NCBI RefSeq assembly: GCF_001730315.1
Contig: NZ_MIKC01000023.1
Location: forward strand, 62,001-126,000
Source of the DNA: Enterococcus ureilyticus
Lineage (GTDB): Bacteria; Bacillota; Bacilli; Lactobacillales; Enterococcaceae
Length of the DNA stretch: 64,000 nucleotides
Reading direction: 5' to 3'
Shown here: one piece after another, positions 38,166 through 47,192 of the stretch
Layout: each line of letters begins with the position of its first letter
How positions within the stretch are numbered: the first letter of the stretch is position 1
Position numbers and translations under genes: made by a program
Notes under the pieces: generated by a model
What the model saw: only the letters and a program-made list of their open reading frames with translations
What the model was told of the DNA's origin: nothing
The model's database searches: none

Positions 38166-38912
38166 ATGAAAAATGAATACGATAATCCTCATTTTTTTGA
38201 TGCTTACAGTCAAATGACTCGTTCAAAAAAAGGTCTTGAAGGTGCTGGAGAATGGTATGAGTTAAAAAAACTATTACCTGACTTCACTGGAAGAACAGTC
38301 CTTGATCTTGGCTGCGGCTATGGTTGGCATTGTCGTTATGCAGTGGAACAGGGTGCGGAAAAAGTCATTGGCATTGATTTATCTGAGCGAATGATTGAAA
38401 GAGCCCAAGCCATGACTGATTCTTCAAAAATCAGCTACCTTTTAATGAGTATGGAAGAAATTGATACTTTAAATGAAACGTTTGATATCGTGATCAGTTC
38501 CTTATCACTTCATTATGTTTCTTCTTTTGATACAATTGCAAAAAAAGTCAATGACTGTTTAAAACCTAACGGCGATTTTATTTTTTCCACAGAGCATCCG
38601 ATTTTCTCAGCACAAGGAACGCAAGAATGGATTTATGATCAAAACGGTCAGCCACTTTACTGGCCAGTTGATCGCTACTTCGACGAAAGCATTCGTGAAA
38701 CCAGTTTCTTAGGCGAGCAGGTCTTAAAATACCATAAAACATTGACTACTTACATAAACGGGCTGTTAATCAATGGTTTTCAACTCACTCATTTGATTGA
38801 ACCGATGCCAGCTCCTGAAATGTTAGCGGCCAATACTGAGATGCGTGATGAGTTGCGTAGACCAATGATGCTGATCGTTTCTGCAAAAAAAACAACGAAC
38901 CAAACTAATTAG
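38166..38912 (+). CDS. Class I SAM-dependent methyltransferase
   Basis: 248 residues. SAM motif I is VLDLGCGYGWHCRYA, the acidic loop is VIGIDLSERMI and motif IV is FDIVISSLSLHYV. The C-terminal half (EHPIFSAQGTQEW, VDRYFDES) is shared with many small-molecule methyltransferases of unknown substrate. AAAGGAG precedes the ATG; the DUF1622 gene follows by 19 bases. Confidence 0.88.
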   Translation: MKNEYDNPHFFDAYSQMTRSKKGLEGAGEWYELKKLLPDFTGRTVLDLGCGYGWHCRYAVEQGAEKVIGIDLSERMIERAQAMTDSSKISYLLMSMEEIDTLNETFDIVISSLSLHYVSSFDTIAKKVNDCLKPNGDFIFSTEHPIFSAQGTQEWIYDQNGQPLYWPVDRYFDESIRETSFLGEQVLKYHKTLTTYINGLLINGFQLTHLIEPMPAPEMLAANTEMRDELRRPMMLIVSAKKTTNQTN

Positions 38913-38931
38913 CCCAAAGGAGGTTTCTTCT

Positions 38932-39336
38932 ATGCACGACCTAGCTCAAAACATTATGGACAACTTGATTCCTTTCTTTGACTTATTTATTTTAGCGTTG
39001 AATATTTTTTCGATTGTCGTCTTGATTTGGGGTGTTATTATGGCGGGTATCGATTTCCTGAAAAGTGAACGTACCGATCGAAACCGTGTTGTAATGGCTC
39101 GACAAAACAACTTTATTAAAAGTTTTCTAGGTAGTTATATCTTACTTAGTTTAGAAATTTTAATTGCTGCAGATATTATTGAGTCGATCATCAAACCGAC
39201 TTTTCAAGATATTTTAAAACTAGCGATTTTAGTTGTGATCAGAACGGTTATTTCCTATTTCTTGCATAAAGAAATCGAAGATGCATTGAAAGATAAAGAA
39301 AGTAAAGATGACCAAAAAAAACGAGTTGATCTGTGA
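38932..39336 (+). CDS. DUF1622 membrane protein
   Basis: 134 residues with three hydrophobic helices (about 14-42, 65-85, 92-112) and the conserved RVVMARQNNFIKSFLGSYIL and SLEILIAADII patterns of DUF1622. A charged tail is cytoplasmic. Start after AAAGGAGG. Function unknown. Confidence 0.85.
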   Translation: MHDLAQNIMDNLIPFFDLFILALNIFSIVVLIWGVIMAGIDFLKSERTDRNRVVMARQNNFIKSFLGSYILLSLEILIAADIIESIIKPTFQDILKLAILVVIRTVISYFLHKEIEDALKDKESKDDQKKRVDL

Positions 39337-39365
39337 TGACACGGCCTAGAAGGATAAATTCAATA

Positions 39366-39412
39366 AAAGAGGCTCTTTGCCAACTAATGTTGGTAAAGAG
39401 CCTCTTCTTTGT
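39366..39412. terminator. Bidirectional terminator
   Basis: AAAGAGGCTCTTTGCCAAC pairs with GTTGGTAAAGAGCCTCTT, loop TAAT, between convergent genes. Confidence 0.88.
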
Positions 39413-39420
39413 TATTTTAG

Positions 39421-40203
39421 TTAAGCCTGTCTCGGTAATTCGATAAAGCCAAATTCATCTTCTTGCATTAAACGCCAAGTCCGTTTAGCTGTATTATAAA
39501 TCAATATAGCAATTACGGGTTCCTTTCGGTAAGCGAAATTCTTGGTTTTCCATAAAGAATCTTCTACCACATGAATTGGAATATGGTATTCTTTGCCTTT
39601 GATATCCATCTGATCAAAACAAAAAACAACGCCTTCTTGCAAAATCGGTTTCATTTCCTTCAATAATTCGCCATCGAGCTTCTCAACTGGAATCCCACGT
39701 TTGAAAAATGTCTTGCGATCATTGACCTTCTCTAAGATCACCCGAGTGATTTTATCAGCTAAAATACGATAAAATTCGTCAATATAGCGATAGTAAACTC
39801 TAGTCATATGGTCCACAAATTCAAAAAAAACGAAATCATTTTGTAATTTATAAAAAAAAGGCGAATGTAAGCTTGTTTTCATATGACCAAAGTAAAGCAA
39901 CTCTGAAATTTCCATTGGCGTTAATTCCTTGAGCATTGTCACATCTGAAAAATCGATCCATTTGATTTCTTCGTTTATCTTGCGACGATGAGCAATAGAG
40001 AAATACTGTTCGACATTCTCTTGCCCACGAATGATCTTCAAGCCACTATGCATATCATACTCGCCTTCTTCAGCAGAAGGGTTCAGTAAAAGCAGGTTCT
40101 TAGGGTGATGAACAATAGAGCGCGTAAAATCTGTATGTGTGATTCCTTTTGATAATACTGCATTACTTGTCATATCAATATGTACATAAATCAATTCCAA
40201 CAT
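39421..40203 (-). CDS. Uncharacterised 260-residue cytosolic protein
   Basis: Not recognised. From the ATG at 40203 (MLELIYVHIDMTSNAVLSKG), with AGGGGTG eight bases before, it reads as a soluble protein of mixed helix and strand. Notable patches are LLYFGHMKTSLHSPFF, VYYRYIDEFYRILADKI and the closing IAILIYNTAKRTWRL. No known catalytic motif, signal or membrane segment. It lies divergent from srtA and is single. Confidence 0.75.
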   Translation of the reverse strand: MLELIYVHIDMTSNAVLSKGITHTDFTRSIVHHPKNLLLLNPSAEEGEYDMHSGLKIIRGQENVEQYFSIAHRRKINEEIKWIDFSDVTMLKELTPMEISELLYFGHMKTSLHSPFFYKLQNDFVFFEFVDHMTRVYYRYIDEFYRILADKITRVILEKVNDRKTFFKRGIPVEKLDGELLKEMKPILQEGVVFCFDQMDIKGKEYHIPIHVVEDSLWKTKNFAYRKEPVIAILIYNTAKRTWRLMQEDEFGFIELPRQA

Positions 40204-40472
40204 TTGTTCTATCACCCCTATCAATTGTCTTCTCTTTCATTTTACAATATTTTAGCAAAAAAAGCTTGTGTCTTTTATTTTAAGATTCAGTTACAAACAG
40301 TTAAAAAGGAGCAACAATCTATAGTAGATAGCGGATAAACGTCTAAAAATAGCATTCGCGTACCCTATTTTTAAGGATCCTTTTAAATAATAATATTTAG
40401 AAAAAAATAAAGATTTTAAACTAGGGTTTCAATTTGATTTATGATACACTTAAAAGAAAAAGGAGGAAGCAT

Positions 40473-41210
40473 ATGGCCTCAAGAAAAGAACGCCCTAAAA
40501 AGAAAAAATCTAAAAAGAGAAATTGGCTAATCAATATCTTTTTATTTTTATTATTGGTTGTTGGTTTAGCTTTAGTTTTTAATACACAAATCAGAAATTG
40601 GTTGATTCAACAAAACGGCAAAGAGTACGCAGTGGAGAAGTTAACACCTGAGATCGTTGCAAAAAATAATCAAACAGATACTTCTTTTGATTTTGAAGCA
40701 GTTGAATCGCTTAGTACCGAAGCTGTTCTTAAAGCGCAGCTAGCCAATAAAAATCTACCTGTTGTTGGTGCAGTTGCATTGCCTGATGTAAAAATCAACT
40801 TACCGATTTTTCGTGGTTTAGACAATGTTGTTTTACTAACTGGTGCAGGAACGATGAAACCTGATCAAGAAATGGGCAAAGGAAACTACGCTCTTGCCAG
40901 TCATCGGGTACAGGATATGATTTCATTATTTTCACCCCTAGAATACTCAAAACCTGGTGAATTGATTTATACAACTGACTTAAATAATGTTTATACATAT
41001 AAGATTACTTATGTTGAAAAAATCGATCCTTCTAGAGTTGAGTTGATCGATGATGTTCCAGGCAAAAAAATGATCACCTTGATTACATGTGGCGATATGT
41101 ACGCTACGACTCGAATCGCTGTACAAGGTGAATTAGAAACTGTTACACCGATGAAAGAAGCAACACAGGCGATGACAGATGCGTTTAACATGGAACAATT
41201 GACGTTATAA
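40473..41210 (+). CDS. srtA: Class A sortase
   Basis: 245 residues. Basic N-terminus, membrane anchor (about 18-40), catalytic domain 85-235. His144 (LASHR), Cys206 (LITCGD) and Arg214 (TTRIAVQG) form the active site. It links LPXTG-type proteins to lipid II outside the membrane. The start at 40473 follows AAAGGAGG. The FPSTG protein of the WxL operon (48853-49176) is a plausible local substrate. Confidence 0.92.
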   Translation: MASRKERPKKKKSKKRNWLINIFLFLLLVVGLALVFNTQIRNWLIQQNGKEYAVEKLTPEIVAKNNQTDTSFDFEAVESLSTEAVLKAQLANKNLPVVGAVALPDVKINLPIFRGLDNVVLLTGAGTMKPDQEMGKGNYALASHRVQDMISLFSPLEYSKPGELIYTTDLNNVYTYKITYVEKIDPSRVELIDDVPGKKMITLITCGDMYATTRIAVQGELETVTPMKEATQAMTDAFNMEQLTL

Positions 41211-41218
41211 TATTTCAA

Positions 41219-41264
41219 AATAAGCTAGGACGGAAGTGTTAACTTCTCTCCTAGCTTATTTTAA
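41219..41264. terminator. Terminator of srtA
   Basis: AATAAGCTAGGA pairs with TCCTAGCTTATT, then T run. Confidence 0.82.
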
Positions 41265-41270
41265 TTCTAT

Positions 41271-41492
41271 CTATAAGCGACTTGTCCTTCTCATTCGACC
41301 ATAACTATAACGAATTGCAGATAATACAAGTACAATGGGGTACATGAACAGCGTTACTGCAAACCATTCTACGTTGAAAACAGATATAAAAGCTACATGA
41401 TAGGTAACGGCGTAAATCAAAGGCAAAACAAGTGCCATCAACCCATAATACAAACTCATCTCAAATACAACTGTTTTAAATAAACGCTTCAT
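41271..41492 (-). CDS. Small two-helix membrane protein
   Basis: 73 residues with hydrophobic spans at about 10-35 and 40-60 and basic ends (MKRLFK..., RMRRTSRL). GGGGAAATG is a weak ribosome site. It has no recognised family and ends close to the srtA terminator. Confidence 0.6.
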   Translation of the reverse strand: MKRLFKTVVFEMSLYYGLMALVLPLIYAVTYHVAFISVFNVEWFAVTLFMYPIVLVLSAIRYSYGRMRRTSRL

Positions 41493-41649
41493 GATTCATT
41501 TCCCCAATCTTTTTTAACTTTATCTCGTATTTTTCTCTTGGTTCGTTCTCTACTATTTTATTGTACTTGTTTCTCTTGAGAGATACATCCATCTAAAGAC
41601 TGAGATTTTTCTAGTCCAATGACCCTATATAGTTTTGACTCTACTTTTC

Positions 41650-41772
41650 ACGAAAAAAGAGGACGAGACAAAAGCTTATTTCCGAAGGATCTGCTTTTTT
41701 CTCGCCGTTTACTCGAATTAAGAGCGCGAAACAAAACTGAGTTTTCGTTTTGTCCCACGCTCTTAAGCAATT
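41650..41772. repeat. Intergenic hairpin-rich sequence related to the dispersed repeats
   Basis: Contains GAGGACGAGACAAAAGCTTATTTCCGAAGG, whose second half equals part of the 33278-33566 element (CTTATTTCCGAAG), then GAGCGCGAAACAAAACTGAG paired with CGTTTTGTCCCACGCTC. On the minus strand it can terminate the ohyA transcript. Confidence 0.6.
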
Positions 41773-41776
41773 TAGT

Positions 41777-43471
41777 TTATCTAAGCATCGTTTGTGCAGC
41801 TTTTGCCAGCACTTTTGGATCACGATTATACGGTGTAACAGGAATGATTTCCTTATCAATATCAAACAGTGTATAAACCGCAATTCTTGCAGCTCGAACA
41901 GAGTACTCTTCTGTAAAGACCATATCTTTTGGAATTTCCACAAATTGACTGACCATTGCAAAGTTTGTGCTATTTTCAGGAACAACTTGCGGACGATCTG
42001 TCATTTTACGTGGTTGGAACTGTGCATCAATATATGGCATGTAGGCAGGAATCACATTCACCACATCTTTAATGATTTCATCCCAATCTGCTTGCCAGCC
42101 CATTTGACAGATCCATTCATATAAAATTTCTTCCCCAGTACAATCACGCATTGGTTTTTTCACATAATCACCAACTTTATCTGTGTAAATACCGTAGCCC
42201 CAGAAAATAGTCGTGTCAGGATCTTGATTTTTAAAATGAGGTTGAGCCGCAACAACGGTACTCATCAACCAACTAGAATCTTTCAACGTCATCAAAGCAC
42301 CTGATCCAGGAATATTGCCGGAAAACTCTTCGATTCGTTTTAATAACTTATCCCCTCGACAAGTAACAGTAAAACTTTCCCAGTTCGTTTCAGCTTCATT
42401 ACCAAAGAATGGTTCAGGATTACCTAATCCTGCTTTTTTCTTGGCAATATTGCGCCATAGACGTGCAGAACGTGATTCTTCCGTCACTTTTGGTGCTGGT
42501 GTGCTCCAATCACCTTCTGTTGAACTATCTGTCATCGTTCCGTTGGTCATGATCACAACATCTTCTTCATTTAGTTCGATGGTTTCACCATTTCCCAGTT
42601 TTAATGCAGTTACAGTGATTTCAGAACCTGGTTTAAATTCTAAATCTACCACGTCTTCATTTAAGGTAAAGTCTACCCCATGTTTTTCTAAAAATGCTTT
42701 TAATGGTAAAATCACGCTATCATATTGATTTAAAGGTGTACGAGTAACTCCTTCTAAGGTATCAATTCGAGAAAATTCTAAAATCATCCGATTCATATAA
42801 CGGCGTAATTCAAAGGCACTGCTCCATTTTTGGAAAGCAAAAGTTGTTTGCCACATGTACCAGAAGTTGGTTTCAAAGAAATGAGGACCAAACCACTCTT
42901 CGATCGTTACACCATCTAAACTTTCTTCAGAAGCTGCTAATAATTTTGTCATCGCTAAACGATCTTCATTGTCAAAGCCCATTGTGTGAGCGTCAAGGAT
43001 TTCTTGGTCTTTTGTCACTAAACGTGCTTGTGCGTGAGTAGGATGTAAATGATCAAAATTCAAAATTTCTTCTGTTACACTATGGTTTGGCCATTCAAGG
43101 GAAGGAATGCTAGCAAATAGTTCCCAGAAATTTTCATAAGTTTCTTCATTCAACATACGACCACCACGTGCGACAAACCCTTTTTCGTTTGTCCCTATTC
43201 CATCATTACTACCACCAAGTATTTTCATGCCTTCGATCACATGGATATTTTTTCCATTAAAGTTTGCATCACGAATCAAGTAAGCTGCTGCTGCCATTGT
43301 CGCAATCCCGCCGCCAATTAGATAAACTTGTTTGTCTCCATAATAACGGCTGTTGATCTCTTCTTCCACTTCAGCAACTTTTTCGTCTTTCTTTTCAGCG
43401 GCTACTTTTTTAGCAAGATAAGCCGCGCCTAATGCACCAGCTGCTGCTAATCCAATATGTCTTTTTTTCAT
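41777..43471 (-). CDS. ohyA: Oleate hydratase
   Basis: 564 residues of the myosin-cross-reactive-antigen family, an FAD enzyme that adds water to oleic acid giving 10-hydroxystearate. After an N-terminal hydrophobic/Ala-rich stretch (5-27) come the dinucleotide motif VYLIGGGIATMAAAAYLI, GGSNDG, and GFVARGGRMLNEETYENFWEL with the catalytic Glu region. The gene follows GGAGGG and is divergent in order from nothing but follows a TetR gene on the same strand, a likely fatty-acid-responsive regulator. Confidence 0.93.
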   Translation of the reverse strand: MKKRHIGLAAAGALGAAYLAKKVAAEKKDEKVAEVEEEINSRYYGDKQVYLIGGGIATMAAAAYLIRDANFNGKNIHVIEGMKILGGSNDGIGTNEKGFVARGGRMLNEETYENFWELFASIPSLEWPNHSVTEEILNFDHLHPTHAQARLVTKDQEILDAHTMGFDNEDRLAMTKLLAASEESLDGVTIEEWFGPHFFETNFWYMWQTTFAFQKWSSAFELRRYMNRMILEFSRIDTLEGVTRTPLNQYDSVILPLKAFLEKHGVDFTLNEDVVDLEFKPGSEITVTALKLGNGETIELNEEDVVIMTNGTMTDSSTEGDWSTPAPKVTEESRSARLWRNIAKKKAGLGNPEPFFGNEAETNWESFTVTCRGDKLLKRIEEFSGNIPGSGALMTLKDSSWLMSTVVAAQPHFKNQDPDTTIFWGYGIYTDKVGDYVKKPMRDCTGEEILYEWICQMGWQADWDEIIKDVVNVIPAYMPYIDAQFQPRKMTDRPQVVPENSTNFAMVSQFVEIPKDMVFTEEYSVRAARIAVYTLFDIDKEIIPVTPYNRDPKVLAKAAQTMLR

Positions 43472-43579
43472 GAAAATCCCTCCGATTCAATTTATGAATC
43501 TAGCGTACAATGATTTCATGTAAATGTCTTGTGATAGCCTTTCCATTTCGTCTTCTTTTTAGACACTATGGACAATTTG

Positions 43580-44155
43580 TCACAATAGTTCGTTTTCTTG
43601 GGCGTATAAACGATACGAGAAAAACTCTGTGTCTTTAGCTAGTCGGAATAATTGTGTAGCGATTTCTAGCGGTGACTCTTTATAACTACCTAATATCCAA
43701 TCGATTAAGACACCACTGCATCCGTATGAAAAAAAACGAGCATAGAAGATTTTATCTTCTGGAAGCAATTGATTTTCTTTATCCATTTGATCGAATAAAT
43801 TGATAAATAGTCTATTCGTGATCGCTGAAAAACACTTTCTTAAAATATCTGAATCAGAACTAACTGTATTATAGTAGAAATCACTTTTAGCTTGGATTGC
43901 TTTTAACATTTTTAAGGCTTGCTCTTCCCAATTGTCGATACTGATATCTGGTGAATCCAGATAAATCAATGCATCGTGAGTATATATCCAGCGCAAGAGA
44001 TCCTGTTTGTCAGTAAAATGGTAATAAAAAGTTTGGCGATTCAAACCGACTTCTTTGGTGATATCTTGAACGCTGATTTTACTAAACAACTTTTTATCGC
44101 ATAGTTCGATCAGTGCCGATGAGATAGCTTTTTTGGTTATTTGTGATTCACTCAT
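43580..44155 (-). CDS. TetR-family regulator next to oleate hydratase
   Basis: 191 residues from MSESQITKKAISSALIEL (GAGG site upstream). HTH: ISVQDITKEVGLNRQTFYYHFTDKQDLL (residues 28-55). The C-terminal domain has the LLPEDKIFYARFFSYGCSGVLIDWI pattern of DhaS-like TetR members. It ends 108 bp before ohyA on the same strand, with a near-palindrome GACAATTTGTC at 43570. Control of ohyA by fatty acid stress is inferred from position. Confidence 0.85.
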   Translation of the reverse strand: MSESQITKKAISSALIELCDKKLFSKISVQDITKEVGLNRQTFYYHFTDKQDLLRWIYTHDALIYLDSPDISIDNWEEQALKMLKAIQAKSDFYYNTVSSDSDILRKCFSAITNRLFINLFDQMDKENQLLPEDKIFYARFFSYGCSGVLIDWILGSYKESPLEIATQLFRLAKDTEFFSYRLYAQENELL

Positions 44156-44520
44156 AGTTTTTTCCTCACTTTTTTTAGATAGGTTTATCATACCAAAAAA
44201 GCGAAAGAAAATATAAGGTTTTGAGGGATTTTTAGGGATTGTTAATGGTTGGTCCTCTTGGAAAGGGGCTTTTAATAAATCATCTCTCGTTTTTTCTATG
44301 ATTGCTGTTCAAAACTGATAACATAAATCTTGTTTACTTCCTTCCATTATACTTACCAAAATACGCTATCTATTCATTGATGAATGCTTAATATTTCATG
44401 AGGTAGTAGAAACAACCGTTACTATTTATTATCTAAACAAGATTTCATAAATACTTTAAAATTAAACTTTCTTTTAGTTATTTCAACAGCCTAAAGGATA
44501 ATTCTCCCATTAATTCAAAA
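44156..44520. other. AT-rich intergenic region, nothing identified
   Basis: No open frame or clear hairpin. It should contain the promoter of the TetR gene. Confidence 0.4.
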
Positions 44521-44568
44521 ATAGCAGGTTGAAAATTGAGAAAAATTTTCAACTTGCTATTTTTATTA
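44521..44568 (-). terminator. Terminator of the WxL operon
   Basis: AAATAGCAGGTTGAAAATT / AATTTTCAACTTGCTATTT with A and T tracts, 31 bases past the last gene of the operon. Confidence 0.85.
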
Positions 44569-44598
44569 ATGGAGCCTATATTCTGACCTCACTATAGT

Positions 44599-45249
44599 TT
44601 AAAATGCTTTGATTTCATTAAACGGAAACAACTGTGTGGTCACTTTACCAAGGAAACGCTTTTCCGCAACCAATCCGTAATGCCGGCTATCCGTCGCATA
44701 GGGTCGATTATCCCCTAGTACAAAATAATACCCCTCTGGAATCACAATCGGCTGTTGCTCAAAATCTTCTGTATAATCACGCCCATTTTTTTGACTTTCA
44801 TTGATTTCGTCTACCAAAAATTTTTCATCCACTGGTTGCTCATTCACAAACAACGTATCCTGAGTATATCGGATTGTCTCTCCTGGTAATCCGATGATTC
44901 GTCGAATCTGCGGTTCTCCGTCTCCGACAGTGTATGCGACTATGTCAAATCGGCGAAACGTTGTTTTTTTTTGAATTAATACCTTGTCTCCTTCACGCAA
45001 TGTCGGAACCATACTATAACCGCGAACTGTTAGGATGCTGATGAAGAAGACACTTACTCCAATAGCTACTATACTAACTAAAGTCACGGCTAGAAAGAAT
45101 TCTTTTATCTGCCACCTGCGCCTGCGCCACTTTTGCTTAGAGACTCGCTTGTCTCTTGAAGGACTGCGTCTTTTCCCACTAGATGGTATACGGGTGTTAC
45201 GACTAACTTTAGTCGTGTTCTTTTTTTTAGGTATCGGACGTTGTTTCAT
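44599..45249 (-). CDS. Type I signal peptidase homologue of the WxL operon, catalytic Lys replaced by Arg
   Basis: 216 residues. Very basic N-terminus (1-48), one membrane span (50-75), then the SPase fold. The nucleophile Ser79 is in GYSMVPTL, and GDNRPYATDSRHYG is intact. In the general-base motif, normally KRxIGLPG, this protein reads QIRRIIGLPGE, so Arg116 stands where Lys is expected and no other Lys is near. It may be inactive or a specialised assembly factor, as with pilus-associated SPase-like proteins. It is the last gene of the WxL operon. Confidence 0.82.
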   Translation of the reverse strand: MKQRPIPKKKNTTKVSRNTRIPSSGKRRSPSRDKRVSKQKWRRRRWQIKEFFLAVTLVSIVAIGVSVFFISILTVRGYSMVPTLREGDKVLIQKKTTFRRFDIVAYTVGDGEPQIRRIIGLPGETIRYTQDTLFVNEQPVDEKFLVDEINESQKNGRDYTEDFEQQPIVIPEGYYFVLGDNRPYATDSRHYGLVAEKRFLGKVTTQLFPFNEIKAF

Positions 45250-45264
45250 CGTTTCTCACTCCAT

Positions 45265-45933
45265 TTATTTCTCTTGTGAGAAGGCAGACTCATCCACATT
45301 ATAATAAGCGAATGCTGCTTTTTCATACGTCTGTACCTTTTTGATGTCTTCTAAAAAATCGTCCACAACAGCGTCATTACCATAAAAATTTTTGGTTTGA
45401 GTACTGGCATTCATCCCTAATTGTTTGACGGCATTATAATAGCGATTCAATGTCAACTGCCCTTCTTGCGAATTAGACGTACTTGCCGTTTTCGATCCGT
45501 AACTTGCCATTGCGGTAGCAAGATACCGAATATTTTTTTGCATTTTTTCTTCGTCATCGCCCTTTTCTTTAGCAATCGTGATCTGTTGTTCAAAATCACG
45601 CAATAGATAATACCCTTTAACCACAGAATCCGAATCATCTGTTGTCAAATTCATTGATTGATAGTAGGAAAGATAGCCAGATGCTCCACCAAATAGAACC
45701 GTCACTACCAATAGAATAAGGCAATATCTAAGGCTTCGTTTCCTCTTATTTATCAACTTTTGACGTTTGCGCGCTATAAAACGTCGTTTTTTCTTATTTT
45801 TTATTCGTCTGACTGGTAGCCGGCGAATCTGCTGCGATGTTCGTAAGATCTGTACCAAAAAATAGGCGGATCCTAGGAGTGCAACGATCGTTAGTGCGAT
45901 ACCTGTAACGAAAATCCAATCTACGATAGACAC
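45265..45933 (-). CDS. WxL-operon membrane protein of unknown function
   Basis: 222 residues. N-terminal span (7-30), a strongly basic cytosolic loop (37-70, many Lys/Arg), a second span (68-92) and an extracellular domain (95-222) rich in helices, with the pattern SYGSKTASTSNSQEGQLTLN. No known family. It overlaps in position with assembly genes, so a role in exporting or anchoring WxL proteins is suggested by context only. Confidence 0.75.
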   Translation of the reverse strand: MSIVDWIFVTGIALTIVALLGSAYFLVQILRTSQQIRRLPVRRIKNKKKRRFIARKRQKLINKRKRSLRYCLILLVVTVLFGGASGYLSYYQSMNLTTDDSDSVVKGYYLLRDFEQQITIAKEKGDDEEKMQKNIRYLATAMASYGSKTASTSNSQEGQLTLNRYYNAVKQLGMNASTQTKNFYGNDAVVDDFLEDIKKVQTYEKAAFAYYNVDESAFSQEK

Positions 45934-45955
45934 TCTCTTCAGCTCCTATACTCCA

Positions 45956-47104
45956 TTAATTCTTTGGCTTCTTTCGTTTGTTGCTTGTCAGTTCAGTTAC
46001 TTGTTTTTTCTTTTTTTTACGTGCTCTTTTGGCTATGTCCTCTTTGGTTTGTTTCTTTTTTCGAAGAAAACGTAGAAGAATAAAGAGCAGAATGATCAAT
46101 ATGAGAAAGGCTGCAACGATTAGTAGAATCAATTTCCAGTCTAATCCTTTTTCTTGAACCAGACCTACATCGCGTTCATTAAATTTGTTGGCATCCTCAT
46201 CTGTAATCTTAAACTCCTTTTTCCATGTCCATTTTTTTTTCCCTGAAGTAACTAGGATATCCGCTTCATAATCGCCTGGAACCATTCGCTCTCCATTCAT
46301 ACTGACTGGAAAATCAATAAATGAGTTTGGTGCCATCCGCATCGCTGTTTGTTTGCGTTCGTATAATACCGTTTCCTTTCCTTTTTCTGTAATTTGTACT
46401 TCAACAGTCATATTATTTAAATACGCAGCCATCACATTAGAAAAATTGACGAAAATTGCATTACGATAATTGCTTTGCCCAGCTTTGACGTTGTTTAGAG
46501 TCAAATCAGGATCTATCTTGGTCTCAGTTTCTTGTAAAACCATCCCAATAACATAGGCATATTGATTGATGATTTTCGATCCTCCACCGTCTGTTGCGGC
46601 ATTTGTTTGGCCAGCACGCATCAATTGAACACCCCCAGCTATAACGCCATCATAGCTGGTTTCTGGCATATCAATTGTCAACTCTAAGTTTTTGGTTTCT
46701 CCTGGCGCTAGATCGACAGATTCTGGTGCTTTTACCAACTCTGTAAAGTCAAATTTTAGAGACGGATCGTTTTTGATCGTAGACTCCCCATATTCAATGA
46801 CCCCATTTTGATTGGTTTTTGCTCCATTGACTTTCACATCAATGGTCACTTTTTCATCACTGGGATTGCTTAAGGCAATTGCTAATTTTTGATGCTGGCC
46901 TGGTGTCATTTTTAATTGATAATAGCCTAATTCTTTATCTACTTGATTGTCGGGAAAAGTGATACTGTAGGTAAAACCTGTAGCACCTGCTGGATTCTCA
47001 GCAGCGGAATAACTAGGAACTGCTTGTAAAAAAAAGAGACCAATAACCATGACACTCAAGAAAATACTCACCCAATGTTTTGTAGATACTGTATGTGATT
47101 TCAT
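45956..47104 (-). CDS. DUF916/DUF3324 protein (WxL peptidoglycan- and host-binding domains)
   Basis: 382 residues: signal peptide (1-34), WxL-interacting peptidoglycan-binding domain DUF916 (about 45-165, GYYQLKMTPGQHQKLAIALSN), DUF3324 host-binding domain (about 180-320, GMVLQETETKIDPDLTLNNV), one membrane span (about 335-358) and a Lys-rich cytosolic tail. Related proteins in Enterococcus and Lactobacillus complex with WxL proteins at the surface. It is a standard member of WxL operons. Confidence 0.92.
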   Translation of the reverse strand: MKSHTVSTKHWVSIFLSVMVIGLFFLQAVPSYSAAENPAGATGFTYSITFPDNQVDKELGYYQLKMTPGQHQKLAIALSNPSDEKVTIDVKVNGAKTNQNGVIEYGESTIKNDPSLKFDFTELVKAPESVDLAPGETKNLELTIDMPETSYDGVIAGGVQLMRAGQTNAATDGGGSKIINQYAYVIGMVLQETETKIDPDLTLNNVKAGQSNYRNAIFVNFSNVMAAYLNNMTVEVQITEKGKETVLYERKQTAMRMAPNSFIDFPVSMNGERMVPGDYEADILVTSGKKKWTWKKEFKITDEDANKFNERDVGLVQEKGLDWKLILLIVAAFLILIILLFILLRFLRKKKQTKEDIAKRARKKKKKQVTELTSNKRKKPKN

Positions 47105-47144
47105 AACTAACCTCGTCTATTCTAAAGTATATTTTCTATGTACA

Positions 47145-47173
47145 CAGAGGAACAAGTTAAACTTGTTCCTCTG
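47145..47173 (-). promoter_or_regulatory. Intercistronic hairpin downstream of the WxL gene
   Basis: A perfect 13-bp stem CAGAGGAACAAGT / ACTTGTTCCTCTG with loop TAA, without a T run. It probably stabilises the upstream WxL messages or partly attenuates reading into the DUF916 gene. Confidence 0.7.
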
Positions 47174-47192
47174 CAAAAATCGAAGATCATGC

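Noticed and set aside
43570-43580. GACAATTTGTC as an operator of the TetR protein for ohyA
   Set aside because: It overlaps the end of the TetR gene, about 100 bp from ohyA, and only one copy with a mismatched centre is seen; kept as a remark only.
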